A stretch of DNA of 34,885 nt from positions 1-34,885 of the forward strand of contig CANGIZ010000018.1 in assembly GCA_947454025.1 (NCBI GenBank), written 5' to 3'. This DNA is from Bacteroidota bacterium. GTDB lineage: Bacteria > Bacteroidota > Bacteroidia > Chitinophagales > Chitinophagaceae. The notes under the pieces were generated by a model. The model did no database searches. It worked only from the letters and a program-made list of their open reading frames with translations, and was not told the origin of the DNA. Below are positions 8,984 through 16,720 of the stretch, piece after piece (positions within the stretch are counted from its first letter, which is position 1; each line of letters starts with the position of its first letter). The translations under genes were made by a program, and so were the position numbers.

Positions 8984-9706
8984 ATGAAAAAAGTCACCAT
9001 ACACAAAGCGGATAGTCGCGGATCAGCCAACCACGGTTGGTTACATAGTTTTCACAGTTTTAGCTTTGCTGGATATTACAACCCAGAAAGAATTCATTTT
9101 GGTGCTTTACGCGTTTTAAATGATGATACAGTTAGTGGGGGCATGGGATTTGGCACACACCCTCATGATAATATGGAGATTATAAGTATTCCTTTACAAG
9201 GCGACTTGGAGCATAAGGATAGCATGGGCAATACCACCGTGATCAAACATGGCGATATTCAAGTAATGAGCGCAGGTACCGGTATTCAACATAGCGAGTA
9301 CAATAAAAACAAAAATGAAATCGTAAAATTTTTACAAATCTGGATTTTCCCTAATAAAAAAGATGTTACTCCGCGATACGATCAAATAACTTTAAATGTG
9401 ATGGATCGTCATAATAAATTACAGCAAGTACTTTCTCCCAATCCCAATGATGAAGGTGTTTGGATACACCAAGACGCTTGGTTCCATATGGGAAATTTCG
9501 ACAACGAAAAAACTTTTCAATACCAAATAAAAAAAGCAGGCAATGGTGTGTATGCATTTGTGTTAAAAGGGAAATTCCTAATTGATGGAGTTGAGGCAGA
9601 CACTAGAGATGGCATCGGTCTGAGTGAAATAAATCAAATTGATTTTAAGGCGTTAAGTAATGACGCAGAAATTTTATTGATGGAAGTGCCAATGCAATTG
9701 AACTAA
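8984..9706 (+). CDS. Pirin family bicupin protein (quercetin 2,3-dioxygenase-like)
   Basis: The protein has 240 residues, no signal peptide and a clear pirin N-terminal cupin: SFHSFSFAGYY, FGALRVLNDD, GFGTHPHDNMEIIS, and GTGIQHSEYN. The four metal ligands known from pirins are all present as His59, His61, His103 and Glu105, so an Fe- or Cu-dependent active site is likely. Relatives such as YhhW have quercetinase activity in vitro; the physiological role in bacteria is mostly open. The stop is 7 nt from the convergent GNAT stop. Just downstream lie an extradiol dioxygenase and a GH3 glucosidase, which would suit handling of plant phenolics, though that link is inference. Confidence 0.92.
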   Translation: MKKVTIHKADSRGSANHGWLHSFHSFSFAGYYNPERIHFGALRVLNDDTVSGGMGFGTHPHDNMEIISIPLQGDLEHKDSMGNTTVIKHGDIQVMSAGTGIQHSEYNKNKNEIVKFLQIWIFPNKKDVTPRYDQITLNVMDRHNKLQQVLSPNPNDEGVWIHQDAWFHMGNFDNEKTFQYQIKKAGNGVYAFVLKGKFLIDGVEADTRDGIGLSEINQIDFKALSNDAEILLMEVPMQLN

Positions 9707-9713
9707 TTTTTTA

Positions 9714-10235
9714 TTACGACAAGGTTAACTTCATCATAATATCGGTTTGTTCATCATTGCCTAATTTAAAAATGTGTTTGTCAAAAGGTACAAAACCATT
9801 CTTGTTGTAAAATGCAAGAGCGCGGTGATTTTCCTCCCAAACACCCAGCCATACATAAGTTACATTTTTTGCTTTAGCTAGGTCAATTGCTTTGTTAAAA
9901 AGGAGTTGACCTATTTTTTTGCCTAAATAAGCGCTATCAACATATATCCTTTCTACCTCAAAAGCATTTAAATCCTTTTTTTCAGTTTGCGCATCACCCG
10001 TATTTATTTTTAAATAGCCAACGACAGTTTCACCATCCTTTGCAAAATAAAATTCAGAATTGGGGTTGTTGATTTCTTTGGTCAATTTTTCAACTGCATA
10101 ACTTGTATCCAAATAGATAGCCAAGTCTTCGGAGCTATTATGCTCGGCAAAGGTTTGTGAAAAAGTCGAACGACTAATGGCTTGTAGTTTGTCTACATCA
10201 TTTACAACTACAGGAACAATTAAAATAGAATCCAT
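9714..10235 (-). CDS. GNAT family N-acetyltransferase
   Basis: This 173-residue cytoplasmic protein has the GNAT order: an N-terminal strand and helix (VVNDVDKLQAISRSTFSQTFAEHNS), central strands (ETVVGYLKIN), motif A with VERIYVDSAYLGKKIGQLL (acetyl-CoA pyrophosphate loop) and motif B with ENHRALAFYNKNGFVPF. It should transfer acetyl from acetyl-CoA to an amine; the acceptor cannot be read from sequence. A perfect -7 box lies 30 nt upstream (10266-10273), so it probably has its own promoter despite following the YgiD gene on the same strand. Confidence 0.9.
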   Translation of the reverse strand: MDSILIVPVVVNDVDKLQAISRSTFSQTFAEHNSSEDLAIYLDTSYAVEKLTKEINNPNSEFYFAKDGETVVGYLKINTGDAQTEKKDLNAFEVERIYVDSAYLGKKIGQLLFNKAIDLAKAKNVTYVWLGVWEENHRALAFYNKNGFVPFDKHIFKLGNDEQTDIMMKLTLS

Positions 10236-10265
10236 AATAAATTATTATTGAAACAAGGATGGATT

Positions 10266-10273
10266 CAAATGTA
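10266..10273 (-). promoter_or_regulatory. -7 promoter box TACATTTG for the GNAT at 9714-10235
   Basis: This perfect TAnnTTTG match on the minus strand lies in the 57-bp gap between the YgiD-like stop and the GNAT ATG, leaving a leader of roughly 25 nt. It separates this gene from the upstream GH3/YgiD unit. Confidence 0.6.
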
Positions 10274-10292
10274 CGGAATAATAAAGCACAAT

Positions 10293-11135
10293 CTACCCAA
10301 ATTGCACGGAAGTCATGGTTAAAGAACCGCCCACTGCTTTGTCGTTAAAGAAACTGATTTTTTCATTCTTATCTTTTAAACCAAGCGTGTAAATTAAAGG
10401 AAGATAATGTTCGGGTGTTGGAATTGCTAACTGCGCTTCCTTTCCCAATTGTTCGTAATGAATTAATTTATCGTGCTCACCATTTAAAATGTAGTCTTTA
10501 AATTGTTGATTCATATGATGCGCCCAGTCGTAACCGTATTCTGGCTCATTTAATTTATCCCAAGCCACCATTCGTAAATTATGTACCATATTGCCACTTC
10601 CCATGATGAGCACTCCTTTTTTTCTTAATTGATAAATTTCTTTTGCCAATTCATAATGAAACTGTGGGTGCTTTGTGTAATCAATACTTAATTGGAGCAC
10701 GGGAATATTCGCTTCGGGGTACATATGTCTTACGATTGTCCAAGTGCCGTGGTCTAATCCCCAATCATGATCCAATTCTACTTGGGTAGTATGTATTAAA
10801 GATGCGGTCTCTTTTGCTAAAGCGGGATTGCCTGGCGCAGGATATTGAACCTGGTAAAGGGCTTCGGGGAAACCACCAAAATCATGAATCGTTTTTGGAA
10901 AATCCATTGCTGTAATTTGCGTACCCTTTGTAAACCAATGAGCCGACACTACTAAGACTGCTTTGGGAGTTGGAATTTCCTTGGCAATACTAGTCCATCT
11001 ACTGCTAAATTCATTATCCTCAATACCGTTCATGGGTGAACCGTGTCCTACAAATAATACAGGCATTAAATGAGGTTGCTCAGGTAAAGTATCGGTAAAG
11101 CTTTTGAACTCGCTTAAATTATGAATTGTAGACAT
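10293..11135 (-). CDS. ygiD: 4,5-DOPA dioxygenase extradiol-like protein (YgiD family)
   Basis: The protein has 280 residues, close to the family length, and no signal peptide. It has the LigB-type class III ring-cleavage fold marks: GHGSPMN (His31), SAHWF (His66), IHDFGGFP (His84), LDHGTW (His129) and GSGNMVHNL (His185), including the likely metal ligands. Family members open the catechol ring of DOPA-like compounds using Zn or Fe; the native substrate in bacteria is uncertain. It begins 7 nt after the stop of the GH3 beta-glucosidase, so the two are almost certainly co-transcribed. This suggests an aromatic compound released from a glucoside, as an inference. Confidence 0.92.
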   Translation of the reverse strand: MSTIHNLSEFKSFTDTLPEQPHLMPVLFVGHGSPMNGIEDNEFSSRWTSIAKEIPTPKAVLVVSAHWFTKGTQITAMDFPKTIHDFGGFPEALYQVQYPAPGNPALAKETASLIHTTQVELDHDWGLDHGTWTIVRHMYPEANIPVLQLSIDYTKHPQFHYELAKEIYQLRKKGVLIMGSGNMVHNLRMVAWDKLNEPEYGYDWAHHMNQQFKDYILNGEHDKLIHYEQLGKEAQLAIPTPEHYLPLIYTLGLKDKNEKISFFNDKAVGGSLTMTSVQFG

Positions 11136-11142
11136 ACTTACA

Positions 11143-13467
11143 TTATTTTTTTCCTGCGTATTTTATAGTTCTTGCATCATGAATTACGCCTTTCCAGTTT
11201 AATCCATAACCAAAATCATACACATGACCTTGTGCATCTTTATAAGGAGTCATATCATGAGGTTTATCTTCATATTGCTTTTCCACCACACTCATATTTA
11301 ATGGCATTTGCATTGGCAATAAACCCGAAGGCTCCACTTTACCCGAAATAATATCCATTTGCGCATCAATTTGTACACCAAATTCCCCAACAATTGCATC
11401 CACTTCTTTTTCAAATTCTCCAAATACCATTGGATTAGACATGGCAACAGAAACAATTACAGGCTTACCGTTCATGGCTTTCTTTGTATCTAAAATAGTA
11501 TTTAAATCGGGATATGAATTTGATTTTGATGTCTTCCCTTTATACGTTCTATCGGTAATAGTAGAATCAATTACAGGATCACCCGCAGCAATACTATGTT
11601 CACGTGCATCCACTGCAGTATAGTCTTTTAATTGCAAGCTAATAGGTACATAACCATTGCCGCCAGCTTCTCTGTCTGCTCTGCTATAACCCCCACTCAT
11701 TGGGCTTTTAATAAACACAATTGCAAAATCAGCTTTAGTTGGATCATCAGTTACTGTGTAATATCTTTTAATTAATTCTAAGTTTACAGGATACTCCGTT
11801 TTTTCAGGAACAGGTTGTCCAAAAAAGTTTAAGCTAGCTGGTGTAGTACGTTTAGGAACATATACTGTTTTGCCTTTTGCAATCGGCAACGTTTTATTTT
11901 GATTTTTAATTAACACAATCGATTTTAATTGTGCATCATAACCCGCTTTCATAAACTCAGGCTTACCTACAATTGCTTTAGATTCATTTGGATCTAAATA
12001 AGGATTTTCGAACAACCCTGTTCTAAAAATATTCAATAATAAACGTACGGCAGATTGCTCAAAACGTTTGCGCATAAAAGTTTCGCCGTGTTCCTTCACA
12101 CCCATTTGATACGCTTCCATTACTGGTTTTGCATCATTATTACCACCAAATTGATCAACACCTGCCATTAAAACCTTATAGTGTCTTTCGGCGATTGATA
12201 ATTTTTCAACTCCCCATGATTTACCAACAAACATGTCAGGCTTGGGACCTTCATTAGCAGTCACTAACCAATCGGTACAAACCACTCCATCATATCCATA
12301 TTTGTTTCTTAATAAATCAGTAACTAAATATTTGCTATAACCATTTCCAACGTTTTCTCCATTCTTTCTGTCTTGATTATATGAGATCGTATAGTAAGGC
12401 ATCACAGCAGCTGCTTTTTTAGTACTGCCATTTAACTTAAATGCACCTTCGGTAAAAGTGCTTAAATGCATTTGAAAATTATTGCCAGGATACACTGCAA
12501 ATTTTCCATATGCAAAGTGCGCATCGCGACCGCCTTCCTCAGGGCCACCACTCGGCCAATGTTTTACCATGGCGTTAACACTATAATTTCCCCAGCCATT
12601 ATAAGCATTCACTGCTTGTGGAGAGGTTTGAAAACCATCCACATAAGCACGTGCCATATCAGTTGCCAAATTTGGATCCTCGCCAAAAGTGCCCACAAAT
12701 CGATTCCATCTTGGTTCTGTTGCTAAGTCAATTTGAGGAGACAATGCGGTTGCAATACCTAAAGCTCGATATTCTTTGGATGCAATTGATCCAAATTTTC
12801 TGGTGATGTTTGGATCAAATGTTGCTGCTAAACCTAACTCTTCGGGCCATTGTGAAATCGCTCCACCACTTCCTGCATTGTATTCAGCTTCCTTATTCGC
12901 CCCGTTTCTTGGATCCGAACTATTATTTGCTGGAATACCCATGCCAATCGCTTCCACCAATTGTTGAACATTGTTATTCCATGTTGCAGCTACAATTGGA
13001 TTTGCCACTGATGTTACTAATACATGTCTTAAATTATCGGTGGTTAAAAATATTTTTTGTTGGTCGGATAAGTCGGAAGGTTTTGCCCCACTCTCCGCAA
13101 ACGCTTTGCCATCATAGGTTGCCTTAAACATGCCTGCAGGTGGCATGGGGATAGCTTGGTGCCCACTATACAACATTAAGCCAGCAATTTGATCGATACT
13201 CATTTTAGAAGCCAAGTCTTTTGCACGCTCATTTACATTCACTCTCCAGTCTTCATAAATATCTACGACTCCATTTTTATTTAAATCTTTAAAAGGCAAT
13301 CCGTCTTTTAAAATAATTTTAACGCCCGAGGTTTCGGCATAACCCAATGTAATTTGATTATTAACTTTAATTTTTTTTATCCCATCTGTTAAAGTAGTTG
13401 CTTCCCATTTATGTTGAGCATTTACTAATACGGGGACCAAAAGCAATAAGCTGTATAGCTTTTTCAT
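11143..13467 (-). CDS. Exported beta-glucosidase, glycoside hydrolase family 3
   Basis: The protein has 774 residues and a signal peptide ending VNAQ at 18. Near the N terminus is an EF-hand-like calcium loop, DLNKNGVVDIYED (61-73), common in this Bacteroidota GH3 group. The catalytic (beta/alpha)8 domain shows GTFGEDPNLATD (259-270), KHWPSGGPEEGGRD (302-315) and the nucleophile in GVVCTDW (Asp399). The alpha/beta sandwich domain follows (SIVLIKNQNKTLPIAKGKTVYVP), then the tail with YDFGYGL. It should release glucose from beta-glucosides in the periplasm. No TonB/SusD pair is next to it, so it is not in a classical polysaccharide utilisation locus. It leads an operon with the YgiD-like dioxygenase. 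Confidence 0.94.
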   Translation of the reverse strand: MKKLYSLLLLVPVLVNAQHKWEATTLTDGIKKIKVNNQITLGYAETSGVKIILKDGLPFKDLNKNGVVDIYEDWRVNVNERAKDLASKMSIDQIAGLMLYSGHQAIPMPPAGMFKATYDGKAFAESGAKPSDLSDQQKIFLTTDNLRHVLVTSVANPIVAATWNNNVQQLVEAIGMGIPANNSSDPRNGANKEAEYNAGSGGAISQWPEELGLAATFDPNITRKFGSIASKEYRALGIATALSPQIDLATEPRWNRFVGTFGEDPNLATDMARAYVDGFQTSPQAVNAYNGWGNYSVNAMVKHWPSGGPEEGGRDAHFAYGKFAVYPGNNFQMHLSTFTEGAFKLNGSTKKAAAVMPYYTISYNQDRKNGENVGNGYSKYLVTDLLRNKYGYDGVVCTDWLVTANEGPKPDMFVGKSWGVEKLSIAERHYKVLMAGVDQFGGNNDAKPVMEAYQMGVKEHGETFMRKRFEQSAVRLLLNIFRTGLFENPYLDPNESKAIVGKPEFMKAGYDAQLKSIVLIKNQNKTLPIAKGKTVYVPKRTTPASLNFFGQPVPEKTEYPVNLELIKRYYTVTDDPTKADFAIVFIKSPMSGGYSRADREAGGNGYVPISLQLKDYTAVDAREHSIAAGDPVIDSTITDRTYKGKTSKSNSYPDLNTILDTKKAMNGKPVIVSVAMSNPMVFGEFEKEVDAIVGEFGVQIDAQMDIISGKVEPSGLLPMQMPLNMSVVEKQYEDKPHDMTPYKDAQGHVYDFGYGLNWKGVIHDARTIKYAGKK

Positions 13468-13509
13468 ATAGGAATCATTTAGACTTTAAATATAAATAAT
13501 TATTGTGTC

Positions 13510-13527
13510 ACCCTAACGCAATAGGGT
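13510..13527. repeat. Short inverted repeat ACCCTA-n6-TAGGGT, possible operator
   Basis: The 6-bp arms at 13510-13515 and 13522-13527 are perfect complements, and are GC-richer than the AT-rich surroundings. It sits 43 bp from the GH3 start and 110 bp from the cytochrome-like lipoprotein start, in the shared 169-bp divergent gap. An operator for either gene is possible. A near-match -7 box (TCTATTTG, about 13612-13619) on the plus strand could serve the cytochrome operon. Confidence 0.35.
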
Positions 13528-13636
13528 CGGTTTTACATAAACGCTTGTTAGGAAATGCTGCGTATTCAATTATTTAAGTAAAATTTAATGAATTGGGGAG
13601 GCCGATATTTATCTATTTGTGATAAATTCGCAGTAG

Positions 13637-14362
13637 ATGCGCAACAAACCCCCTTATATCGCCCTTTTTTTAATAATAGTGTTGTCTGCATGCAAGCACG
13701 ACATTATTAATAATTCGAATACTACTTCGGCAGATACTACGGTAGTTGTTGCACCGCCTGTTAGTGGAGGTACAGGTTCTGGTACTACACCTGCAGTCTC
13801 TGATACGGTTTGTTTTAATACTGATATTTTACCTTTATATGTAAGTTATTGTGGTTCATCGGGCTGTCATGATGTAAATACGCACCGCGAAGGTGTAATC
13901 ACAACCGACTATGCACATATCATGAATGGCATTAAAGCTAAAAGTTCCAGTACCAGTAGGTACTACACTATTATTGTGGGCGGCTCAATGCCTCCAAGAA
14001 GTTCACCTCAAATGACTACAGATAATATCGCAATGATCAAAAAATGGATAGACCAAGGGGCTTTGAACACACAGTGTACCAATGTTTGTGATACGACAGT
14101 GTTTACATACGCAGGTGCTGTTAAAACTATTATTGCGAATAATTGTGGTGGCTGTCATGGGTCTTCACCAGGAACTGCCAACGTATATTTAGGCGACTAT
14201 GCAAGTACAAAAGCCTACATAGCTGCGAACACAACTTTATTTTCAAACGCAATTAACTGGACTTCAACAACTGCCGCTATGAATATGCCTCAATCTGGGA
14301 AAATGGTTGCTTGTAAAATTACCCAAATACAAAAATGGATTAAAGCAGGATATCCTCAATAA
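13637..14362 (+). CDS. Cytochrome-c-like lipoprotein with two heme-binding modules
   Basis: This 241-residue protein has a lipoprotein signal (lipobox LSAC, lipidated Cys19) and a Thr/Ser/Gly-rich linker to about 55. Module one (56-145) has CGSSGCH at 72-78, a CX4CH variant, followed by GSMPP with a possible axial Met118 and KKWIDQGALN. Module two (150-241) has canonical CGGCH at 170-174, then MNMPQ and QKWIKAGYPQ. The layout fits small c-type cytochromes of Bacteroidota that carry electrons on the periplasmic face of a membrane. The electron partners are unknown. It leads a tight five-gene run; the next gene starts 3 nt after its stop and encodes a related one-heme version. Confidence 0.85.
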   Translation: MRNKPPYIALFLIIVLSACKHDIINNSNTTSADTTVVVAPPVSGGTGSGTTPAVSDTVCFNTDILPLYVSYCGSSGCHDVNTHREGVITTDYAHIMNGIKAKSSSTSRYYTIIVGGSMPPRSSPQMTTDNIAMIKKWIDQGALNTQCTNVCDTTVFTYAGAVKTIIANNCGGCHGSSPGTANVYLGDYASTKAYIAANTTLFSNAINWTSTTAAMNMPQSGKMVACKITQIQKWIKAGYPQ

Positions 14363-14365
14363 AGT

Positions 14366-14752
14366 ATGCATAAAAAAATCACCATATTTTTTTCACTAGT
14401 GATGATGTATTGTCTGTCATCTTGTTATTATGATAAGAAGGATCAAATCTATCCTCAAGTAGTTGCAAGTGCCTGTGACACAACCAATATCACGTATACT
14501 GCAGTAGTTGCTCCAATTATTAAAACAAATTGTGCGATGTGTCATGCAACAGCTGTTGCGAATTCGAGTGGCGGAGGGATTGTTTTAGATAATTACGCAT
14601 CCATGAAGCCTTATATTACAAATAACTTTTTATTGAATTCGATTCTACAAAATGGAACTGTTCCTCCTATGCCATTGAATATGCCAAAGTTGGATGCTTG
14701 TAGTATAAAAAAGATTTCCGTTTGGATCAACAATGGCGCTTTAAACAATTAA
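14366..14752 (+). CDS. Small cytochrome-c-like lipoprotein, one heme motif
   Basis: The protein has 128 residues with lipobox LSSC (Cys20) and a single CAMCH heme-attachment site (56-60). Downstream GTVPPMPLNMP supplies a possible axial Met, and ISVWINNGALNN matches the C-terminal helix of the neighbouring protein's modules. It reads as a one-domain relative of the preceding gene, perhaps a tandem duplicate that lost one module. Membrane-anchored electron transfer is the likely role. It sits 3 nt after the previous stop and 11 nt before the YceI ATG, so co-transcription is nearly certain. Confidence 0.85.
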   Translation: MHKKITIFFSLVMMYCLSSCYYDKKDQIYPQVVASACDTTNITYTAVVAPIIKTNCAMCHATAVANSSGGGIVLDNYASMKPYITNNFLLNSILQNGTVPPMPLNMPKLDACSIKKISVWINNGALNN

Positions 14753-14763
14753 AATTATTGATA

Positions 14764-15315
14764 ATGAAAAACATCGTAAAAATTTTTACAGTAATCATCG
14801 CATTATTGGGTACGCAATCATTGCATGCACAAAAAGTATACGCCACTAAAACAGGGCAATTGTTTTTTAATGCATCGGGCGGTATAGAAAAAATTGCAGC
14901 AGTTAACAATCAGGTAGATTCAAAATTTGTAGATGCTACAGGTCAAATCATTTTTGGAGTGCTTATTAAAGGATTCAAATTTGAGAACCAATTAATGGAG
15001 GACCATTTTAATGAAAATTATATGGAGTCTACTCAATTTCCCAAAGCAGACTTTAAAGGTTATATCAAAAACATTAAGGAGATAGATTTTTCGAAAGATG
15101 GTAAATTTCCGATCACTATTGAAGGTAATTTAACGATACATGGCGTTGCACAAAAGGTAAATACTTCTGGAACAATCGAAATTGTGCAAGGAAAACCTAC
15201 GATTATGGGAGAGTTTAGTGTGAAAATTAAGGACTACGGAATTAAAGGATTGTATATAGGCGAGAAAATTGCTAATGAAGCAAAAATAAAAGTGAACTGT
15301 AAATACCAAAACTAA
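14764..15315 (+). CDS. YceI family exported lipocalin-like protein
   Basis: The protein has 183 residues: a signal peptide (to about 23, SLHAQ), then the YceI beta-barrel with KTGQLFFNASGGIEKI, MEDHFNENYMESTQFPKADFKG, FPITIEGNLTIHGVAQKV and a final basic strand. YceI proteins bind polyisoprenoid or quinone-like lipids in the periplasm and often occur with cytochromes. That fits the two cytochrome-like lipoproteins directly upstream. The start is the ATG at 14764, which begins the signal peptide; a longer in-frame reading from 14722 would overlap the preceding gene and add a charged leader. The following DUF5777 gene starts 4 nt after the stop. Confidence 0.9.
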   Translation: MKNIVKIFTVIIALLGTQSLHAQKVYATKTGQLFFNASGGIEKIAAVNNQVDSKFVDATGQIIFGVLIKGFKFENQLMEDHFNENYMESTQFPKADFKGYIKNIKEIDFSKDGKFPITIEGNLTIHGVAQKVNTSGTIEIVQGKPTIMGEFSVKIKDYGIKGLYIGEKIANEAKIKVNCKYQN

Positions 15316-15319
15316 GCAT

Positions 15320-16219
15320 ATGCAATTTAAACAAATTGGTATTGTTGCAACGATACTGCTAGCAAGCCTACAATTAAATGCACAGAATATAGATTTGTTT
15401 TCGGAGCAAAGCAATAATCAATCACCAGATATCGTAACAGGCACTTTTAAATCCACAAGGGTGGTAAATGGCCAGTCTATTGAAAACGTAGGTGCTGGTG
15501 TGTTGGATTTTAGAATATCACATCGTTTTGGCGCAATTAGTCAGGGTGGATATAATTTATTTGGATTAGACCAAGCCACTATGCGCATTGGTTTGGATTA
15601 TGGTTTATTTTCAAGACTAACAGTTGGAGTTGGCCGAAGCACTTACCAAAAACAATACGATGCGTTTTTGAAGTTCAAAATATTGCAACAACAGGATGGA
15701 GAAAGATTCATCCCTATTAGCGTTAGTTACGTGGCAAGCTCTATTTACAAATCCATGAAAGAGGCTACTACTACTTATACTCCCTATGCTTCTGACCGTT
15801 TTTCCTTCGCCCATCAAATATTAATTGCAAGTAAATTAAACGATTACATTTCTATTCAGTTATCGCCAACCTTAGTGCATTATAACTTAGTGGATAGTGC
15901 CAAAATACCAAACGATTTTAAATCATTAGGCATATCCTCTCGATTTAGATTAAGCAAGCGAGTGAATTTAACTTCAGAATATTTTTATCGATTCGACAAA
16001 TTAGCTGGTTATTACGATCCTTTGTCATTAGGCATAGACATTGAAACTGGTGGACATGTATTTCAATTACATGTTAGCAATTCCAATGGCATGACTGAAA
16101 GAACATTCATTAATGAAACCACAGGCAGTTGGAGTAAAGGTGATTTGTGTTTTGGATTTAATATTACGCGTGCTTTTGGTATCAGAAAACCAAAAGAATT
16201 AAGAGGTATTAATTGGTAA
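15320..16219 (+). CDS. DUF5777 family beta-barrel protein
   Basis: The protein has 299 residues with a signal peptide (LQLNAQ, about 22). The mature part begins with IDLFSEQ, then TFKSTRVVNGQSIENVGAGVLDFRISHRFG, the hallmark N-terminal stretch of DUF5777. Amphipathic strands rich in Tyr/Phe follow (IGLDYGLFSRLTVGVGRS, LSPTLVHYNL, LTSEYFYRFD) and the end is FGFNITRAFG plus a short tail. An outer-membrane barrel is likely; function is not established. Its fixed place after YceI and the cytochrome-like lipoproteins suggests it is the outer-membrane part of the same system. Confidence 0.85.
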   Translation: MQFKQIGIVATILLASLQLNAQNIDLFSEQSNNQSPDIVTGTFKSTRVVNGQSIENVGAGVLDFRISHRFGAISQGGYNLFGLDQATMRIGLDYGLFSRLTVGVGRSTYQKQYDAFLKFKILQQQDGERFIPISVSYVASSIYKSMKEATTTYTPYASDRFSFAHQILIASKLNDYISIQLSPTLVHYNLVDSAKIPNDFKSLGISSRFRLSKRVNLTSEYFYRFDKLAGYYDPLSLGIDIETGGHVFQLHVSNSNGMTERTFINETTGSWSKGDLCFGFNITRAFGIRKPKELRGINW

Positions 16220-16234
16220 TTATAAAAGAGTGTT

Positions 16235-16642
16235 ATGAAAAAATTGATTTACGTATTTGTGTTCCTTGCTATAGTTGCAGGTGGCATTTATTATTATAGT
16301 TTTGTTTATTCAAAAACACATCATCGTAATGCTCAAGCTGAATCTTCGGTACTCATCAGTTCAGACGCATTAACTGCCGAATACCAAGCCAACGAACAGA
16401 CAGCCAATGCAAAATTCTTAAATAAAGCAGTTGAAGTGACCGGTTCTATTTTGTCAATTAGTAAAGATCAAGCAGGTCATACAACTATTTTAATGGGTAA
16501 GCCAGATGCTTTTTCAAATGTATCTATCACACTTGCTAGCACCGATCCTATTACACATAAAGCTGGAGATATTATTACAGTGAAAGGTGTTTGCACAGGC
16601 AATTTATCTGATGTTATTATTAACGAAGGAGTTATCAAGTAG
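16235..16642 (+). CDS. Membrane-anchored OB-fold protein (tRNA_anti-like)
   Basis: The protein has 135 residues, with one N-terminal membrane segment at about 4-25 and the rest likely periplasmic. From residue 45 it reads as an OB fold: LTAEYQANEQTANAKFLNKA, VEVTGSILSIS, TTILMGK, and AGDIITVKGVCTGNLSDVIINEGVIK. This matches the tRNA_anti-like group common in Bacteroidota. These OB folds are not thought to bind tRNA; ligand and role are unknown. It is the last gene of the five-gene run, starting 15 nt after the DUF5777 stop, with a palindrome 5 bp after its own stop. Confidence 0.8.
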   Translation: MKKLIYVFVFLAIVAGGIYYYSFVYSKTHHRNAQAESSVLISSDALTAEYQANEQTANAKFLNKAVEVTGSILSISKDQAGHTTILMGKPDAFSNVSITLASTDPITHKAGDIITVKGVCTGNLSDVIINEGVIK

Positions 16643-16647
16643 TCCAT

Positions 16648-16659
16648 CCTTTATAAAGG
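16648..16659. repeat. 12-bp perfect palindrome CCTTTATAAAGG
   Basis: This self-complementary dodecamer lies just after the OB-fold gene and about 60 bp before the beta-lactamase-fold gene. With no loop it is better suited to binding a dimeric protein than to forming a hairpin. It could be an operator for the downstream gene, whose weak -7 box (TAAATTTA) follows near 16697-16704. Confidence 0.3.
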
Positions 16660-16720
16660 TATTTTCGAAAGCAGTTTTTCAACACTAATTTGTTGTAAAT
16701 TTAAAGATCAATATAAATTT

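Noticed and set aside
12466-13127. Overlapping plus-strand frames of 62-105 codons opposite the GH3 gene
   Set aside because: They are antisense shadows of a well-supported glycoside hydrolase and have no recognisable domain.
4085-13467. A polysaccharide utilisation locus around the esterase and GH3 genes
   Set aside because: There is no SusD-like protein, no paired SusC receptor and no hybrid sensor or anti-sigma gene next to them; the TonB receptor at 1-2360 is of the metal-linked type.
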